From Intoshia linei (taxonomy: Eukaryota > Orthonectida > Rhopaluridae), in NCBI GenBank assembly GCA_001642005.1, contig LWCA01000080.1, positions 1 through 58,418 of the forward strand: a stretch of DNA of 58,418 bases, written 5' to 3'. The translations under genes were made by a program, and so were the position numbers. The notes beneath the pieces are model-generated. The model saw only the letters and a program-made list of their open reading frames with translations, ran no database searches and was not told the origin of the DNA. Positions 47,230-58,418 of the stretch are shown here, one piece after another (within the stretch, counting starts at the first letter, position 1; the number at the start of each line of letters is the position of its first letter).

Positions 47230-50200
47230 ATGTTTAGATTTTATATTAATATATTACTAATAGTAATTTTTATTCATCTTACGTAAAAGGTATAATTATT
47301 TATTACTTAATTTTTGTGATCCAGTTTGACCATGAACTGTAAATAATTTGTATTACAGATAGGTACCATCATTACATGATTAACGTCAATCAAGTTAAGT
47401 TATATATATATATTTAAATAAATATATTACAATAAAAATGTGTATATTGCTTGTTTGGAATTTTAATAAAATGTCTTGAGGGTTTGAATGAAGTTATACA
47501 ATTATATAGGTCCTAACCTTGAAAACAATTTATATTTTCCTCGAAATTTTGATTTAATAATAAAGGTAAAACAAATTAAATCAGATAGAATTATGATATC
47601 TTTATAGAGAAACAAAATTTATAATTACCAACATGTATCGAGGTCTTCAAGTAATACATCAATTTACGAAAAATTGTACATTAGCTGTAAAATTAAAAGT
47701 AGCCAATTTATAAAAAATTTTAATTTTACCTTGGACGTATTTTCAGGAAGATACACACCAATTAATTGGTCGAATGCAACTGGTATTAATAAGATTTTAA
47801 AATATTTATTATCATTTATTTATATTAATTAGATCCTGTTAATAAATTGAAACCCGTTATAAAACTTTATTTTGATCAAACTAAAAATATTAAAAGCTGT
47901 AAATGTGATTTATTGAAAAACGTGTGTGAATTGAAATGTTGTTGTGATAAAGATTGTGAATTATACAATAATGGAACAGATTGCATCAATTTTGAAATTT
48001 TAGAAAATAATATTGACTTTGCAGTATACAATCCCTTGCCAAATATTTTTAATTTTTTGTATGATAATAATCCTTTGATTTCTCATTTTTACAATAAATT
48101 CAATGTTGTTAGAAGCGAACAAAACTATTTTGATGTTTTGAATAATCTTGTTAAGGTTCCTTCGTTTAGGTTAGTTTTAATTATTTTTATAATTACAATA
48201 TAACTACTGTGTAGTTTGTCAGTTATGTATTTGTACTAGGGTTTCAAACGATAAAAATGTATATATGTTTTATTTTACGATAAAAATATTTTTATCTGTA
48301 AATTTTAAAAAAAATTTACAATACAAATTAGAATTTAAAATTAGGTAAATCCTAACAAACATAAAGTAATTTAGTTAAAAATGTAAGTCTGTTTAATTAT
48401 TTGTTTGTTCCAGTTTATTTAAGAAAATAAGAGGGGTCGAGTTTTAAAAATGGCATATTTTTATTACAGTTTTTTGATGGTGATGTTTTATCGCAAATTT
48501 TATGGTCAGAAATTGAGTCCTTTAAGGTCAAAAAACCATATTATTTTTTTTTTAAGTAAAAACGAGTCCTAGAATTATAAAAATTACACAATCTGATAAA
48601 GATTTAAAAATTATGCATATACATTATGATAAATCACAAATTTAAAAAAGTAAATAGTCATAGAATTTAAGAAAAAATTACAGTTGATCAAGGCAAATAA
48701 TGAGAAAAGATAATGTAAAAAGGATGTACCCTCACTGATAATTAATAAACTTACCATTCTGAGTCAGAGAGGGTATTTTCTGCCGTCGGCAATATAAGTA
48801 CTAAAGCTCGATCGAGAATATCCGTATATGATGATAATGAATTGATATTCTTCAAATACTATTTCAAAAAATAAAATAAATATGTTTAAATAAATTATAA
48901 AGATAAACTATTAATAGATTTAATATTTCAAAAAAAATTACCGGTCAAAATTAAATTACCAACCTTAATTTGCAAAAACTGTAGTTAGAACTTCTAGTGA
49001 CGTTTTCATATATTTAATATTTATATTTTTACATATTATAAGTAGAGATTGGTAATAATTGATTGCAATCAATTATTTTGTATAAACCAATTAACTGTTT
49101 GCTAAATATTAATTTTTCAATTAATTGGTTTTTTTCATATAACTGAAAAAATATAAATTGAATATTTTTATTGACGAATGGTTGAATGAAAAAATTAATT
49201 AATGAACAGAAAAATGATGTATTTAACCTTCTAGCTTGACTTTTATGTACTTCGAACAAACAGCATCCTAGTATTCAATATAACCATATGACAGTTTTTT
49301 AAAAATGATTATGATATTGTTATCAATCTTCAATTAATTGAAATTTTTTATCTTTCATAAAGTAATTAGTTGGAAAATATTTTTTCATTTTTCCATTAAT
49401 TACAAAAAATTGAATTATTTGAAAAATAATTTTTGAACAAAGAATTAATTGATTATTTTTCAATAATTTTTACCAATTAATTGCAATGAAATTGGTTGCA
49501 ATCAATTAATTCCAATCCCTGATTATAAGTACAGTCAGTCACCAATTAATTAAGAATGTTAAGCCGTCATATTGACACTAACTCCTTTTCACGACCCTGC
49601 AAGTACAAATCTGTATCTTGACAAAAATTTTATTGATATAAATTTTATGCCGTTAAATTCGTTGTTAAAAATCTTATTATGAATGCTTTAATTCAGGATG
49701 GGGAACGTGTGTCCTTCATTTAAAAAATATTTATATTTTTGTAAAATTTCAAAATAATACAGCCACATTTTTTTGAATTTAATATTCTCATGGTGCGGTC
49801 TTATGAATTTCAAATTTTAGGAATGTGGCCTTGAAATATGAAATGAGTTTCTCTATGCAAATAAAATGTTTTAACTGTTTAAATTTTAATTCGATGAAAG
49901 CTTGAAATCTTGAATATGTTATAAAAAATACGCAAACTACATAAATTTATTATACATTTATTATTTTATGTTATTTAATTTATGAAAATAAATTTAGACT
50001 AAAAAAGAGTAAATTCGATGAAAACATTTTATCTATTGGCTATAAAGACAAAGATTTTTTGCTAAATACATTAAGTTCGTCATCTTCAATTTTTCAGGGA
50101 ATTTTGAAATTGTTTCCCATTTTATCTAAATTTGGTACAAACACAAACGAGTGTGTAAGTGACAGAATAAATCATGATTATAATAGAAAAATTTACTTTT

Positions 50201-53200
50201 TGAGGGATGAAAGCTACAAATGTCATTTTACTCAAAATGATTGCAAACCTTTTACATTTTTGGATGTTGGAACATATTATGATATTGATATTAGAGATAA
50301 ATTAAAATTCAGCAAACAATGCCCGATTTCACCAAGAATATTGAGTAAAAATGATGACTGGTACAGTTCCATTACCACTGTTATTTATTACGTACAAAGG
50401 GATTACGATTCAATTCCAGGTAAAACGATTATATTATTTTTCTATCCCTTTCGGTTTGATTGCCGCTGGTATCGTTATTTTCTATTCTATACGGATTAAT
50501 GTGGAAATGACGGAATCGATTTCAATCATACTGAAAAAGATGGAAAAACCACATAATATATATATATATATAATTTAACTTTAATTATGTTTAGTAAAAT
50601 GTAATTCCTTGGAAGATTGCTTTTCAAATCGGTTGCTAGAAAATTACCCTTTATTCGATAATAAAACAAGTGTTTGTTTAAATGCTTTAACAAAAGTAGA
50701 TATGGAAATTATTTGGTCAAATTCTTTTGTTGATGAAATTATTTTCACGTATTATATTACCCGAAATACTTACTTTTCAAAAACGTATAATCATGTTTAT
50801 TCTTATCAGTATATACCATTTCCAACTGATTCTTATTATAATTACAATTTTACTTATTTGAATAATAAAACTGTTGAAACTACCCAAAAATTTAATAATT
50901 ATTTGTCCTTCAATATCAAATTTATTAATACAAATTCAAATACGAAAAATCTATCAAAATTATCTGGAAATCCGTGTAAGTTTATAATTTAATTATAATA
51001 TACATTGTATATCAGTGCTACTCAATCTGTTTTCCCTGACAAAATTAATAGATTACTAACATACAGGAATTGGAAATAATTGATTGCAATATAATATAAA
51101 TATAAATCAATTAATTGTTTGCTAATTATTAATTGATTTTTTTGCAATTAATTGAAAAATGAAAAGATAATTTTCAATTAATTGGTTTTTTCATATAACT
51201 GAAAAAATATAAATTGAATCCTTTTATTGACGAATGGTTGGATGAAAAAGTTAATTAAGGAACAGAAAAATGATGTATTTAACCTACTAGCTTGACTTTT
51301 ATGTACTTCGAACAAACAGAATCTTAGTATTCATTATAACCACATGACAGTTTTTTAAAAATGATTATGATATTGTTATCTAATCCCTGCTAACATATAC
51401 TTATATATAGATTACTTTACTGTTATGTACTTTGTACAAACAGCAAATAGCTCTATAGAGGTAGATCCGACTTTTTAATTTATTAACAATGAATTTATAA
51501 TCTTAAAAACAATGCATTTATACTTACAAACCTAAAAAGTCGTCATGTAAACATTAAGGCCAGACAAAATAATATTCTAATTTCATATGTAAATGTATGT
51601 GTCGTAGAGTGCTGTATCGGATCGTGTTCAGGTGATATGTACGAACGAAACCAATTAATCTTGTCCTAAACACGATTAAAATTAAAACAAAAATTAATTA
51701 AATTAAGTTAAAGATTAGTTAGTTAAAACGTAAAAACACAAAATAAAAATGTTGTAAACACGATCCGAACACGAAAACGAAATGTAAAAAAAGTTTCAAC
51801 ACGATCCGACAAATTCTTGTTCGTTAGGTTAAATAAAACAATTATCTCATTATTAAGTCCATTTACAAATTTAATTAAGGTGTAATAGGGTAATACATTT
51901 TTCAAGTTTTTGATATGCAACTATGTGAAAAAATTTATTAACATTAATTAAGTAAATTAAAATTATTATTATTAATTACATTAATATTATTATTGTTACA
52001 ATTAAAATAATTATTACTAATTAATTAATTAATAATAATTAATTACAATTGTAATAATTATTAAAGATTTTTCAAAACAATTTGTTGATACAATTTTTTT
52101 AATTTATTACTAATAAATTATTAGAGATGATGTGTTTATAATCTTAAAAATAAAGTAAAAACAGAAAAATGCTAAAAATCATCATAAATAACATAAATTT
52201 CATAAAAAACCAAATTTATATACTATTGTGTATTACACAATGTAATCCTAACTTATATAATATGCTACGCGATTTTTGTTTGTGTGTCTGTCTGTATGTA
52301 TGTATGTGTGTGTTTTATTTATATATTTTATGCAATAATTTTATAGACGTTTTCAAAATACCCTTTCAAATGACCGAAATTTAAACGTCGATAAAAGCCA
52401 CAAAAATCGAGCTAGAATCAAATTTTAAAAATTTAAATGTATAGTTAAGTGTGGGTGTTGACACCATAAAATAAAAATCATGACAACTTACCACAATGTT
52501 ATTTTAAAAAAAAATGAAGTTGTAAAAATAAATTTTCAAAAGGATATTTAAAATGATGAGCGCAACTGGGATAAGTATCATTAGATATTTTTAATTGTGA
52601 CATAATGCTTCAATTCTAAAAATACACACATTGATTACTAACTGCCCATTAAATTTTAAAAATTTAAAAAAAATGTGACACCCTAATGTACATGTATGTA
52701 TGTAAGGGCATTAAATATTATTTTCTCATCGACACCATATTCAACTAACGGTTTACGTTACCTGAAAAATATCAATATCGAATCAATAATAAGAAAAACT
52801 TTGGGAAACCTGATTTATTTGTTTAATATAAAATTTAACTAATATTTTTCAATTTAGGGTATCAATGGAATAATAACTTGATATTCGGAAAAAAAGAAAT
52901 AATTGTGGGTAGTAATGATACGCAAGTCAATATGAACCAAAAAATATTTAATGTATTGAAAAATGGTTTGTTTAAAAGTGTTTTTGTTTATTTCTTTTAG
53001 ATGACGGGTTTTGTAAAATTGAAAATAATTCAAACAAAAATATTAAATTTGGAATTAATCAACTGAGACACTGCAAAATTGAAATACTAAAGAATGAATT
53101 TAATCACTGCGCAAGTCTAAGGTGAATTTAATAATATACTATTTTTTATTATGTATTGATGTAAATTAAAAATTATAATGGTGATAGTAACACCAAATTA

Positions 53201-56200
53201 TTAACGGTGTCAAATAAAATTTGTGTTGCAACACAAATTTCATGCAATCATCATTGCATGCAATGTAAAAGATATCATTGAGGATGATTTTGTTGAAGAT
53301 TTTATATTTTTGTATTGATATAACAATTCAATTTTTGAAAATTTTCAAAAATTATTTAATTTAAAGGGGTTTATGATTATTTTAGTAACCCAATATAAAT
53401 ATGCATTTATATTGGTGAGGGGTTTTCAATCTTTTTTAAAAGGTCTTAAAATCTTTTTAATTTTGCCTATATTAACTTGTTCATGAATGGATGAACCAGA
53501 TAATTTTTCTTATTGAATTTGAAAAAGTTTTGTCAAGCTTAAAAAATTTTTTACTAATAGAGATTTTATTTTCACGAATTACTAATAATCTTAAAATTTG
53601 CTATCCAAAACACTTTTAACCTTTAACATTGAGACATTTTGAAGCATTTTTGCGTCAAACGATTTGAATAAATAACGTCAAATCAAAAATAGGCACTAGC
53701 AATCTCTGCAAAGATTTGGACTTTAAAGTAAATATTTGAGACACAAAAAATTAAATGAAATGGAAAAATATAATATTTTTAAATAAAAAACTTTGGGAAA
53801 AAGAGATTTTTTCGGATACGATAGATTCTATTTGATATTTAGTGGTCACTTTTTAGAATTAAAATTAATTTACATTACAGTCCGACCCCGGTTTGGGGCG
53901 AACCTCGGCAGCGGGGAACCCCGCCTTTTGAGGCACTTTTTAAATATTTTATTAGTTTCATAGTATTATGTACTATTTCCTATAAATAAGTGTCAAATAA
54001 ACCTCGTTTTGGGTTACTCCCGCTTTTTGGGGCACTTTTCAAAAAAGGTGCCCAACACGGGGTTATACTGTAGTATAATTTTGTTATATTTCTTAATAGC
54101 ATCTAAAAAAATTGTCACTTTTTGGAAATGGTCAGTTAACTCTGGTCACCTATACGAATTGGTTACTTTTCGAGCGTATACTGCAGTTAACCCGTGTGGC
54201 GCGGCACACTCGTTTGTTATGACTAGTGTTAAGTTGCACCGAAAAGATATTTTAGTATATTTTATAAAATGTTTATAAATTAGTTTTAAACATTTACATT
54301 AAAAATTCTTTGATTAACATTATTTAATGTACTATTGAACATAAAATGTATTTATATTCAATAATATGGTCAACACGAAAAATATCAATACATTTCATCA
54401 TACATTAAAGGTTCTATACTATATTTAAGTTCACCAAATAAAAGTATTTTTTTATTAATATTACTATTTTATATTATTATCGTTTTTAATCTTTGAACAT
54501 TTTCGAATATCGGTGTGATTTTTCTTATTAAAATTTAAGGTACATCAAAAATTTTTATGTATTATGCAAGTTCACCTGAAGTAAAAAAGGTTAATAAGCA
54601 CTGATATAATGTAGATTATGTTAAATAATTGCGGGTCACACGTTATGAATGGTTGATATAAAAATATATGGATATTAAATTAGAAAAAGTATTTACGATT
54701 ACTACAATTCTGGTGCAGTTGCAAATGTCATTAGCAAAACTGGATACATTTCAAATTTTACTGGTTTTCAAAATTATACAAATACCGAATGGATATTTAT
54801 AAACAAGTATGAAATTATTTCACCACTTCAAGGTCGTCATAGGGTTTTTTATCAACCCATTAGTTATTTTAGATTATTTGATATCGAAACCTGTCTGGGT
54901 TGATAAGGTCGATATAGAATTACGAGTGAACAATTAAAAATATACATGATAAATACAGTTTTATTATCACTTTTGTTTATTTTACTGGTGCTAAATTTAA
55001 ATGGCATGAGTAAATTAAATATTATAACTATACGTTTAAAATTGAGTCTATTAGTGTTAGTTAAGGTGTTTACTAATGTATACTATACTTTTTATAAAGA
55101 ATGAATGAATTTGTACATAATAAATAAAATTTGTGGCAAGTTGATACAAAGACAAAAACTTGTGACGATCCATGTATTATAATCAAATATACTTAATCTA
55201 TAATATTCAATGTATATTATACATATGTACAATGTACTATAAATGCATAATGTATACTTGAATTTTAGATATCAAATTATTAAAAACAAGATAACTCTAA
55301 ATTTTAATAAATTAAAATGCACAAATGTACCACTATTTGTTTCATTTATAGTCTTATATCAAACAATGCCACCCGGAATTAATTCTATTGGAGATTATAT
55401 ACCTTCAATGTACAAAATTTCATCTGCATCACTTGTGTAAGAATTCTAATTAATACATTTATTTAAAAAGTTGTCGAATAGCCAGATACAATGGCGGTGA
55501 ACTGTGTTATCTTTTTCGTGAAAATATTTGAATGTCAATAAATTATTTATAAGACCACCTAAAAAATGTCGAACAACCTAAAGAATTTGTAAAATCATAT
55601 AATTGTATTCTGCGTGGCTAGGGTTCGAATCCCGAATTAGACATCTATTTATATAAGATGAACTTATCTGAGTTCATAAATTTTAGTGTCAATTAGGAGG
55701 AATTCAATCATCATTAAAGTCCTTTACTTATATAAAATGTATATAAGTTACATATAATATTAATTTATTATAATATTTACTTATATAAAATTTCTGTGTG
55801 TTACCGTTTATTTCAAAAATGAACAGTCCTAGAATTAAAAAAACCCCACTTTCTAATACAGTTTTTCGAGAGTGATTTTTTAACGCAAATTTAATTTTAG
55901 AAATTGAGTCCTTCAAGTCAAAAACTGAATTCATCCTTCATTTTTAAAAAAGTCGTAAAATTTTAGACAACATGAATTCTGGGATGGTTTACAAAATCAT
56001 AAGAATTATCAATAATTAAAATTGATACATTAAAATACATGAGTACACGTAGTCATTTATAAATAAAAATTTGGAAAGATTTTGGGAAAATACTAATATT
56101 ATTTATACATGTAATAGAATTATAGTTTTGAACAAAAATTTTCTTTGTCTATAACTAAAACATAAATGTATTTATTGGTCACTCCTATAAAAGAGTGGCT

Positions 56201-56479
56201 ATTGGTGATCAATATTTTAACACTATGCGTGTTATATACTTCATATGCAGTAGTTGGAAAATATAGAAATGCTAAAAAATTTCAAATGTTAGCACACGCA
56301 TAGTGTTAAATATTTTAAAAATTTTAAAATTTAAACCAAATTAGATTTTATGAAACAAGCATTTTTGCTAAATGTGATGATGTCAACTGTCATTCTGAAT
56401 CTAATATGTACAATTTATACTATGAAATCAAATTTGTAAACATTAATAAAAACATGATCAGCAAATACAATAAAACAAG
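47230..56479 (+). CDS. TCTN: Tectonic family protein (ciliary transition zone)
   Basis: Tectonics are secreted or membrane-linked components of the MKS module at the base of cilia. Exons in agreeing phase: 47230-47282 (signal peptide MFRFYINILLIVIFIHLT), 47325-47338 (14 nt), 47510-47565, 47608-47782, 47833-48169, 49998-50419, 50595-50975, 52858-52965, 53001-53121, 54684-54832, 55352-55436, 56345-56479. The hallmark is CKCDLLKNVCELKCCCDKDC, matching the family's CxCDxxxxxCDxNCCCDxDC. Later blocks align in order: CLNALTKVDMEI, LSGNPWYQW (family GNPGY), IKFGINQLRHCKI (family LFGxxxxxGC), GYISNFTGFQNYTNTEWIF, NLYYEIKFVNINKNM. Several N-x-S/T sites fit an ectodomain. The last C-terminal segment was not found with certainty; exon use after 54832 and the microexon are tentative. 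Introns up to 1.9 kb are filled with transposons. Confidence 0.82.
48755..48874 (+). pseudogene. hAT transposase C-terminal remnant in a tectonic intron
   Basis: The frame reads HSESERVFSAVGNISTKARS, then RISVYDDNELIFFKYYFKK and a stop. S-ExERxFSxxGNIxTxxRSRL...L.FxK is the dimerisation core of Ac/Hermes-like hAT transposases. Stops lie directly upstream. It sits in the intron 48170-49997. Confidence 0.75.
49043..49521. mobile_element. 479-bp hAT MITE carrying a Helitron tail
   Basis: Ends TAGAGATTGGTAATAATTG and, inverted, CAGGGATTGGAATTAATTG; perfect 8-bp target duplication attataag at 49035-49042 and 49522-49529. Long inverted sub-repeats (TTGATTGCAATCAATTA) sit at each end. At 49230-49276 it contains a diverged Helitron 3' end (CTAGCTTGACTTTTATGTAC as seen on plus). 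Inserted in a tectonic intron. Confidence 0.9.
51064..51389. mobile_element. 326-bp sister copy of the composite hAT MITE
   Basis: Ends CAGGAATTGGAAATAATTG and, inverted, CAGGGATTAGATAAC; perfect 8-bp duplication ctaacata at 51056-51063 and 51390-51397. It has the same internal Helitron tail at the same place (51291-51336) as the 49043 copy, but lacks much of the right half. Confidence 0.9.
51605..51815. repeat. inverted repeats of ACACGATCCGA
   Basis: CGGATCGTGTT near 51618 is inverted relative to AACACGATCCGAACACG near 51757 and AACACGATCCGAC near 51798. This could fold across ~140-180 bases and is probably the end sequence of an unidentified element in the tectonic intron. Confidence 0.5.
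52246..52400 (+). mobile_element. Helitron 5' start (plus strand)
   Basis: A|TCCTAACTTATATAATATG then CTACGCGATTTTTGTTTGTG and a GTCT/GTAT repeat. After about 90 bases it departs from the other copies, so it may be a different subfamily or a truncated copy. Confidence 0.65.
53878..54070. mobile_element. 193-bp pogo/Tigger-like MITE with TA duplication
   Basis: Ends CAGTCCGACCCCGGTTTGG and, inverted, CAGTATAACCCCGTGTTGG, each flanked by TA. GGGGC-type motifs repeat internally. TA targets and the CAGTATAACCCCG form fit pogo/Tc1-like elements. Lies in a tectonic intron. Confidence 0.8.
56210..56313. repeat. hairpin with ACACTATGCGTG arms
   Basis: TTTTAACACTATGCGTGTTA near 56215 and its inverse (CACACGCATAGTGTTAAATA, 56291-56310) are separated by about 55 bases. 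The hairpin ends ~30 bases before the acceptor of the last tectonic exon found. Confidence 0.75.
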
Positions 56480-56956
56480 GTAAATTTATTTTGAAGCTAA
56501 TGCATCAGTGTTTGCACCCTGGAGGTAAAGTGGTGTCTATGAACGAAACGAAAATATCTATCCTCTTACAGAACCATACAAAGGGATCTAACTCTATTAT
56601 AATTATAATCAAATTTTTCGCCAATTATTCCGTTTTGTAACTATCCGCACAACGCCTAAAAATCCAATAAAACCGATATAGTTGTGGTTATATTATAATA
56701 ATTATGTTATTATGAGTCGAGAATAAAAAATTGTTAATTTTTTCAGTGCAGGCGGGTTCTTTTCTAACAATTAATGTGAATATATATTTAATAATTTATT
56801 ATTCACAACCAATTTCGTAAAACCAAAATAAATGAGCTAGCAATTAATTTAAAATAACAAAATGGTCTACAAAACATGGGCAACCCATCAAAATAATTAC
56901 AATCATATTAACACGTATACCTTTGATAGTTTTTAATAAAAATAACTTTAGTATTA
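56480..56956. other. possible C-terminal exons of tectonic, unresolved
   Basis: Short open pieces with acceptors occur at 56573 and 56749 but none fits both phase and family ending. I make no call. Confidence 0.3.
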
Positions 56957-57240
56957 TCCTTACTTATATAATATGCTACGCGATTTTTGTTTGTTTGTGA
57001 GTCTGTGTGTGTGTTAAGCTTTATTTAAATAACTACCCGTCTTAGATTTTTTTAAAGACCACATTTCAATTACAGTTTTTTTGGGGACGTATATTAAGAT
57101 AATTTTCAACCTCCCAATGTCACATCTTACGGGTCAAAAATTCCAGTTGTCTCTTTTTTTGAAAATCAAACATGTTGGAGAATTTAAAAAAATATATACG
57201 CTGATACGGATTTTAAAATCATAAAAATTATCATCAGGTC
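56957..57240 (+). mobile_element. Helitron 5' part (plus strand)
   Basis: A|TCCTTACTTATATAATATG, CTACGCGATTTTTGTTTG, a GT repeat, ATTTCAATTACAGTTTTTTT, GACGTATATTAAGATAA and TCTTACGGGTCAAAAA show the family in plus orientation. The hairpin/CTRR end is missing. Confidence 0.7.
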
Positions 57241-57604
57241 CTATCATTATTTTATTGCAATAATATTGCAAAAAAAATTTTGAAAAATAAATTATTGCAA
57301 TAATTTTTCCAATAATCCAATGTTGAATAATTTTTATCTTAAACATAAAATAAGATATTTTATAATAATGATAATATGCGTTATTGGCTATTTACTATGT
57401 TTGTGTAATTTTTATAATTTAAGTTATATACATTATGATGTTATAAAATATTAATTTTATAATAATTAATTATTATTATTATATTGTTATTTGTTATTTT
57501 GATTTAGAGTAGGCAGATGACGAAAATTATAATTAATAGTAAAAAAATGATGTAAGATATAAAAAATGATTTAATTAAATTAAAAATATATTTACATGCA
57601 TGAA

Positions 57605-58418
57605 TTACCATAATTTACGATTATAATTTAAATATAAAATATTCTCCAATGTTTCAGGGGTCATTCCTTGTCTCCGGTCTGTGAGAAGTAGCTTGGCTTT
57701 ACTGAAAAACCGTTCAGCAATATTTGATTTTGGTGGAATGTAATCAATATTAATGTATTTCGGTACATTTTTACATTTCTTGGATTTATTTAGGGCTCGC
57801 GTTACTATATCATCATTTTCATCGCTTGTTGGATCGACTGGATTTAGGGAATTATTTACACTTAGACTCTCGTCCAGTGTCAATAATTCCATTTTTTGTA
57901 TTTTTACTAGAGCATTTTCAAAAATAAGACATTCCACAATTTTTGAATCATTCGCTAAATAACATTTTATTTCAGGGTAAATTTCAATTAAATAATCAAA
58001 AATATCTCTAACTATACACATTGTGAGTTTACTATCTTGTAATTTTAGAGTAACAGTATTCAATTCAGTTAATGATTTGAAAAATTCCAAAATTTCATCA
58101 TTTTTATTAGGATTCAATAGAAAATTTATCAAACCAGAACTGTATAATTTTTCATTTGAAATATCATTCAAAGGCTCTATTATTCTACTATATCGCTCTA
58201 TTATTTCATAACAACTACTATAGCGAGTTTCATTCATTATAATTGCTTTTAGGTGTGTGTATTTTTTCAATAAGGCACGGCATTTTATTGTGGATAATTT
58301 TTTCATAATTTTTAGTATTTTATCAATTATAACCTTTTTGTTTTGTAAAAAAAGATTCATTGCCAAATTAAATCTGTGACTGCAACAACCCAAAAAAGGT
58401 ATTAACAATTTCTTTGCA
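57605..58418 (-). CDS. hAT transposase, C-terminal part, truncated by the window edge
   Basis: The frame is open from the right edge to a TAA at 57605, about 270 residues. It begins LLIPFLGCCSHRFNLAMN, matching the hAT core motif GC.AHxLNLA, and continues helical (ALLKKYTHLKAIIMNETRYS, SCYEIIERYSRI) to the dimerisation region YIPPKSNIAERFFSKAKLLL, then MTPETLENILYLNYNRKLW. No stop or frameshift is seen, so this copy may be young and complete beyond the window. The upstream DDE and BED-finger parts are not visible. It is a candidate source of transposase for the hAT MITEs here, but its own terminal repeats are not in view (none obvious at 57400-57600). Confidence 0.85.
   Translation of the reverse strand, partial: AKKLLIPFLGCCSHRFNLAMNLFLQNKKVIIDKILKIMKKLSTIKCRALLKKYTHLKAIIMNETRYSSCYEIIERYSRIIEPLNDISNEKLYSSGLINFLLNPNKNDEILEFFKSLTELNTVTLKLQDSKLTMCIVRDIFDYLIEIYPEIKCYLANDSKIVECLIFENALVKIQKMELLTLDESLSVNNSLNPVDPTSDENDDIVTRALNKSKKCKNVPKYINIDYIPPKSNIAERFFSKAKLLLTDRRQGMTPETLENILYLNYNRKLW

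Noticed and set aside
47358-47393. Alternative tectonic exon (YRYHHYMINVNQ)
   Set aside because: It can be joined after the microexon by a 20-bp intron, but its exit phase does not fit the next exon; direct splicing from 47338 to 47510 fits.
54833-54935. Extra exon after a 40-bp intron (DYLISKPVWVDK)
   Set aside because: Splice sites are plausible but the following exons cannot be joined in phase and no family similarity was clear.
55268-55351. Upstream extension of the tectonic exon at 55352
   Set aside because: It needs an entry phase that no upstream donor supplies, while starting at 55352 fits the phase of exon 54684-54832.
55608-55645. GGTTCGAATCC, a tRNA T-arm/B-box-like motif
   Set aside because: No matching acceptor, D-arm or anticodon arm could be folded around it; at most a tRNA-derived repeat remnant.
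1-58418. CRISPR arrays, rRNA genes and bacterial operon features
   Set aside because: None seen; gene structure and families are eukaryotic, and the direct repeats present are transposon copies or AT-rich simple sequence.

Overview
The window reads as nuclear DNA of a small, very AT-rich animal. No bacterial or organellar genes are visible. The genes are split by tiny GT-AG introns (typically 35-50 bp, T-rich acceptors ending TTTAG), so ab initio ORFs show only parts of them; exon structures here were rebuilt by eye from splice sites, reading phase and family conservation. Animal-type families (FAAH-like amidase, TESK kinase, tectonic, MLL5/SETD5-type SET protein, MTMR3/4-type phosphatase) together with minute introns suggest a compact-genome metazoan. 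A reduced parasite such as an orthonectid or dicyemid is my guess, not something the sequence proves. Tectonic, a ciliary transition-zone protein, implies a lineage that still builds cilia.

Layout. 1-3.5 kb: remains of a hAT transposase, then the N-terminal ten exons of a FAAH-like amidase (minus). 3.5-6.4 kb: degraded hAT and MITE material. 6.5-9.6 kb: exportin-5 (minus, four exons). 9.9-11.0 kb: a Helitron tail and a 555-bp MITE. 11.9-15.3 kb: PHD+SET protein (plus, twelve exons including an in-frame 30-nt cassette). 16.4-16.8 kb: hAT MITE. 17.3-19.9 kb: single-exon myotubularin-type phosphatase (plus). 20.1-20.9 kb: nested repeats. 21.5-25.9 kb: SMC1 cohesin subunit (minus, eight exons, one intron enlarged by a MITE). 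26.0-29.3 kb: TESK-type kinase (minus, five exons), ending about 95 bp upstream of SMC1. 29.6-34.4 kb and 41.5-47.1 kb: exons of one or two unrecognised secreted cysteine-rich proteins (plus), with a 121-aa gene on the opposite strand at 34.5-34.9 kb. 47.2-56.5 kb: tectonic (plus, at least twelve exons), its introns loaded with transposons. 56.9-58.4 kb: a Helitron 5' end and an edge-truncated hAT transposase (minus).

The genes are a mix of housekeeping and signalling functions (RNA export, chromatin, cohesin, phosphoinositide and kinase signalling, lipid amide hydrolysis, cilium) and show no shared pathway. The remaining DNA is mostly transposon debris: a non-autonomous Helitron family (5' TC, 3' hairpin plus CTAG/CTAA, A|T insertion), several hAT MITE families with 8-bp target duplications, and a pogo-like TA element. 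The most unusual observation is a hAT MITE family carrying a Helitron 3' tail inside it, present in two copies that each have perfect 8-bp target duplications.
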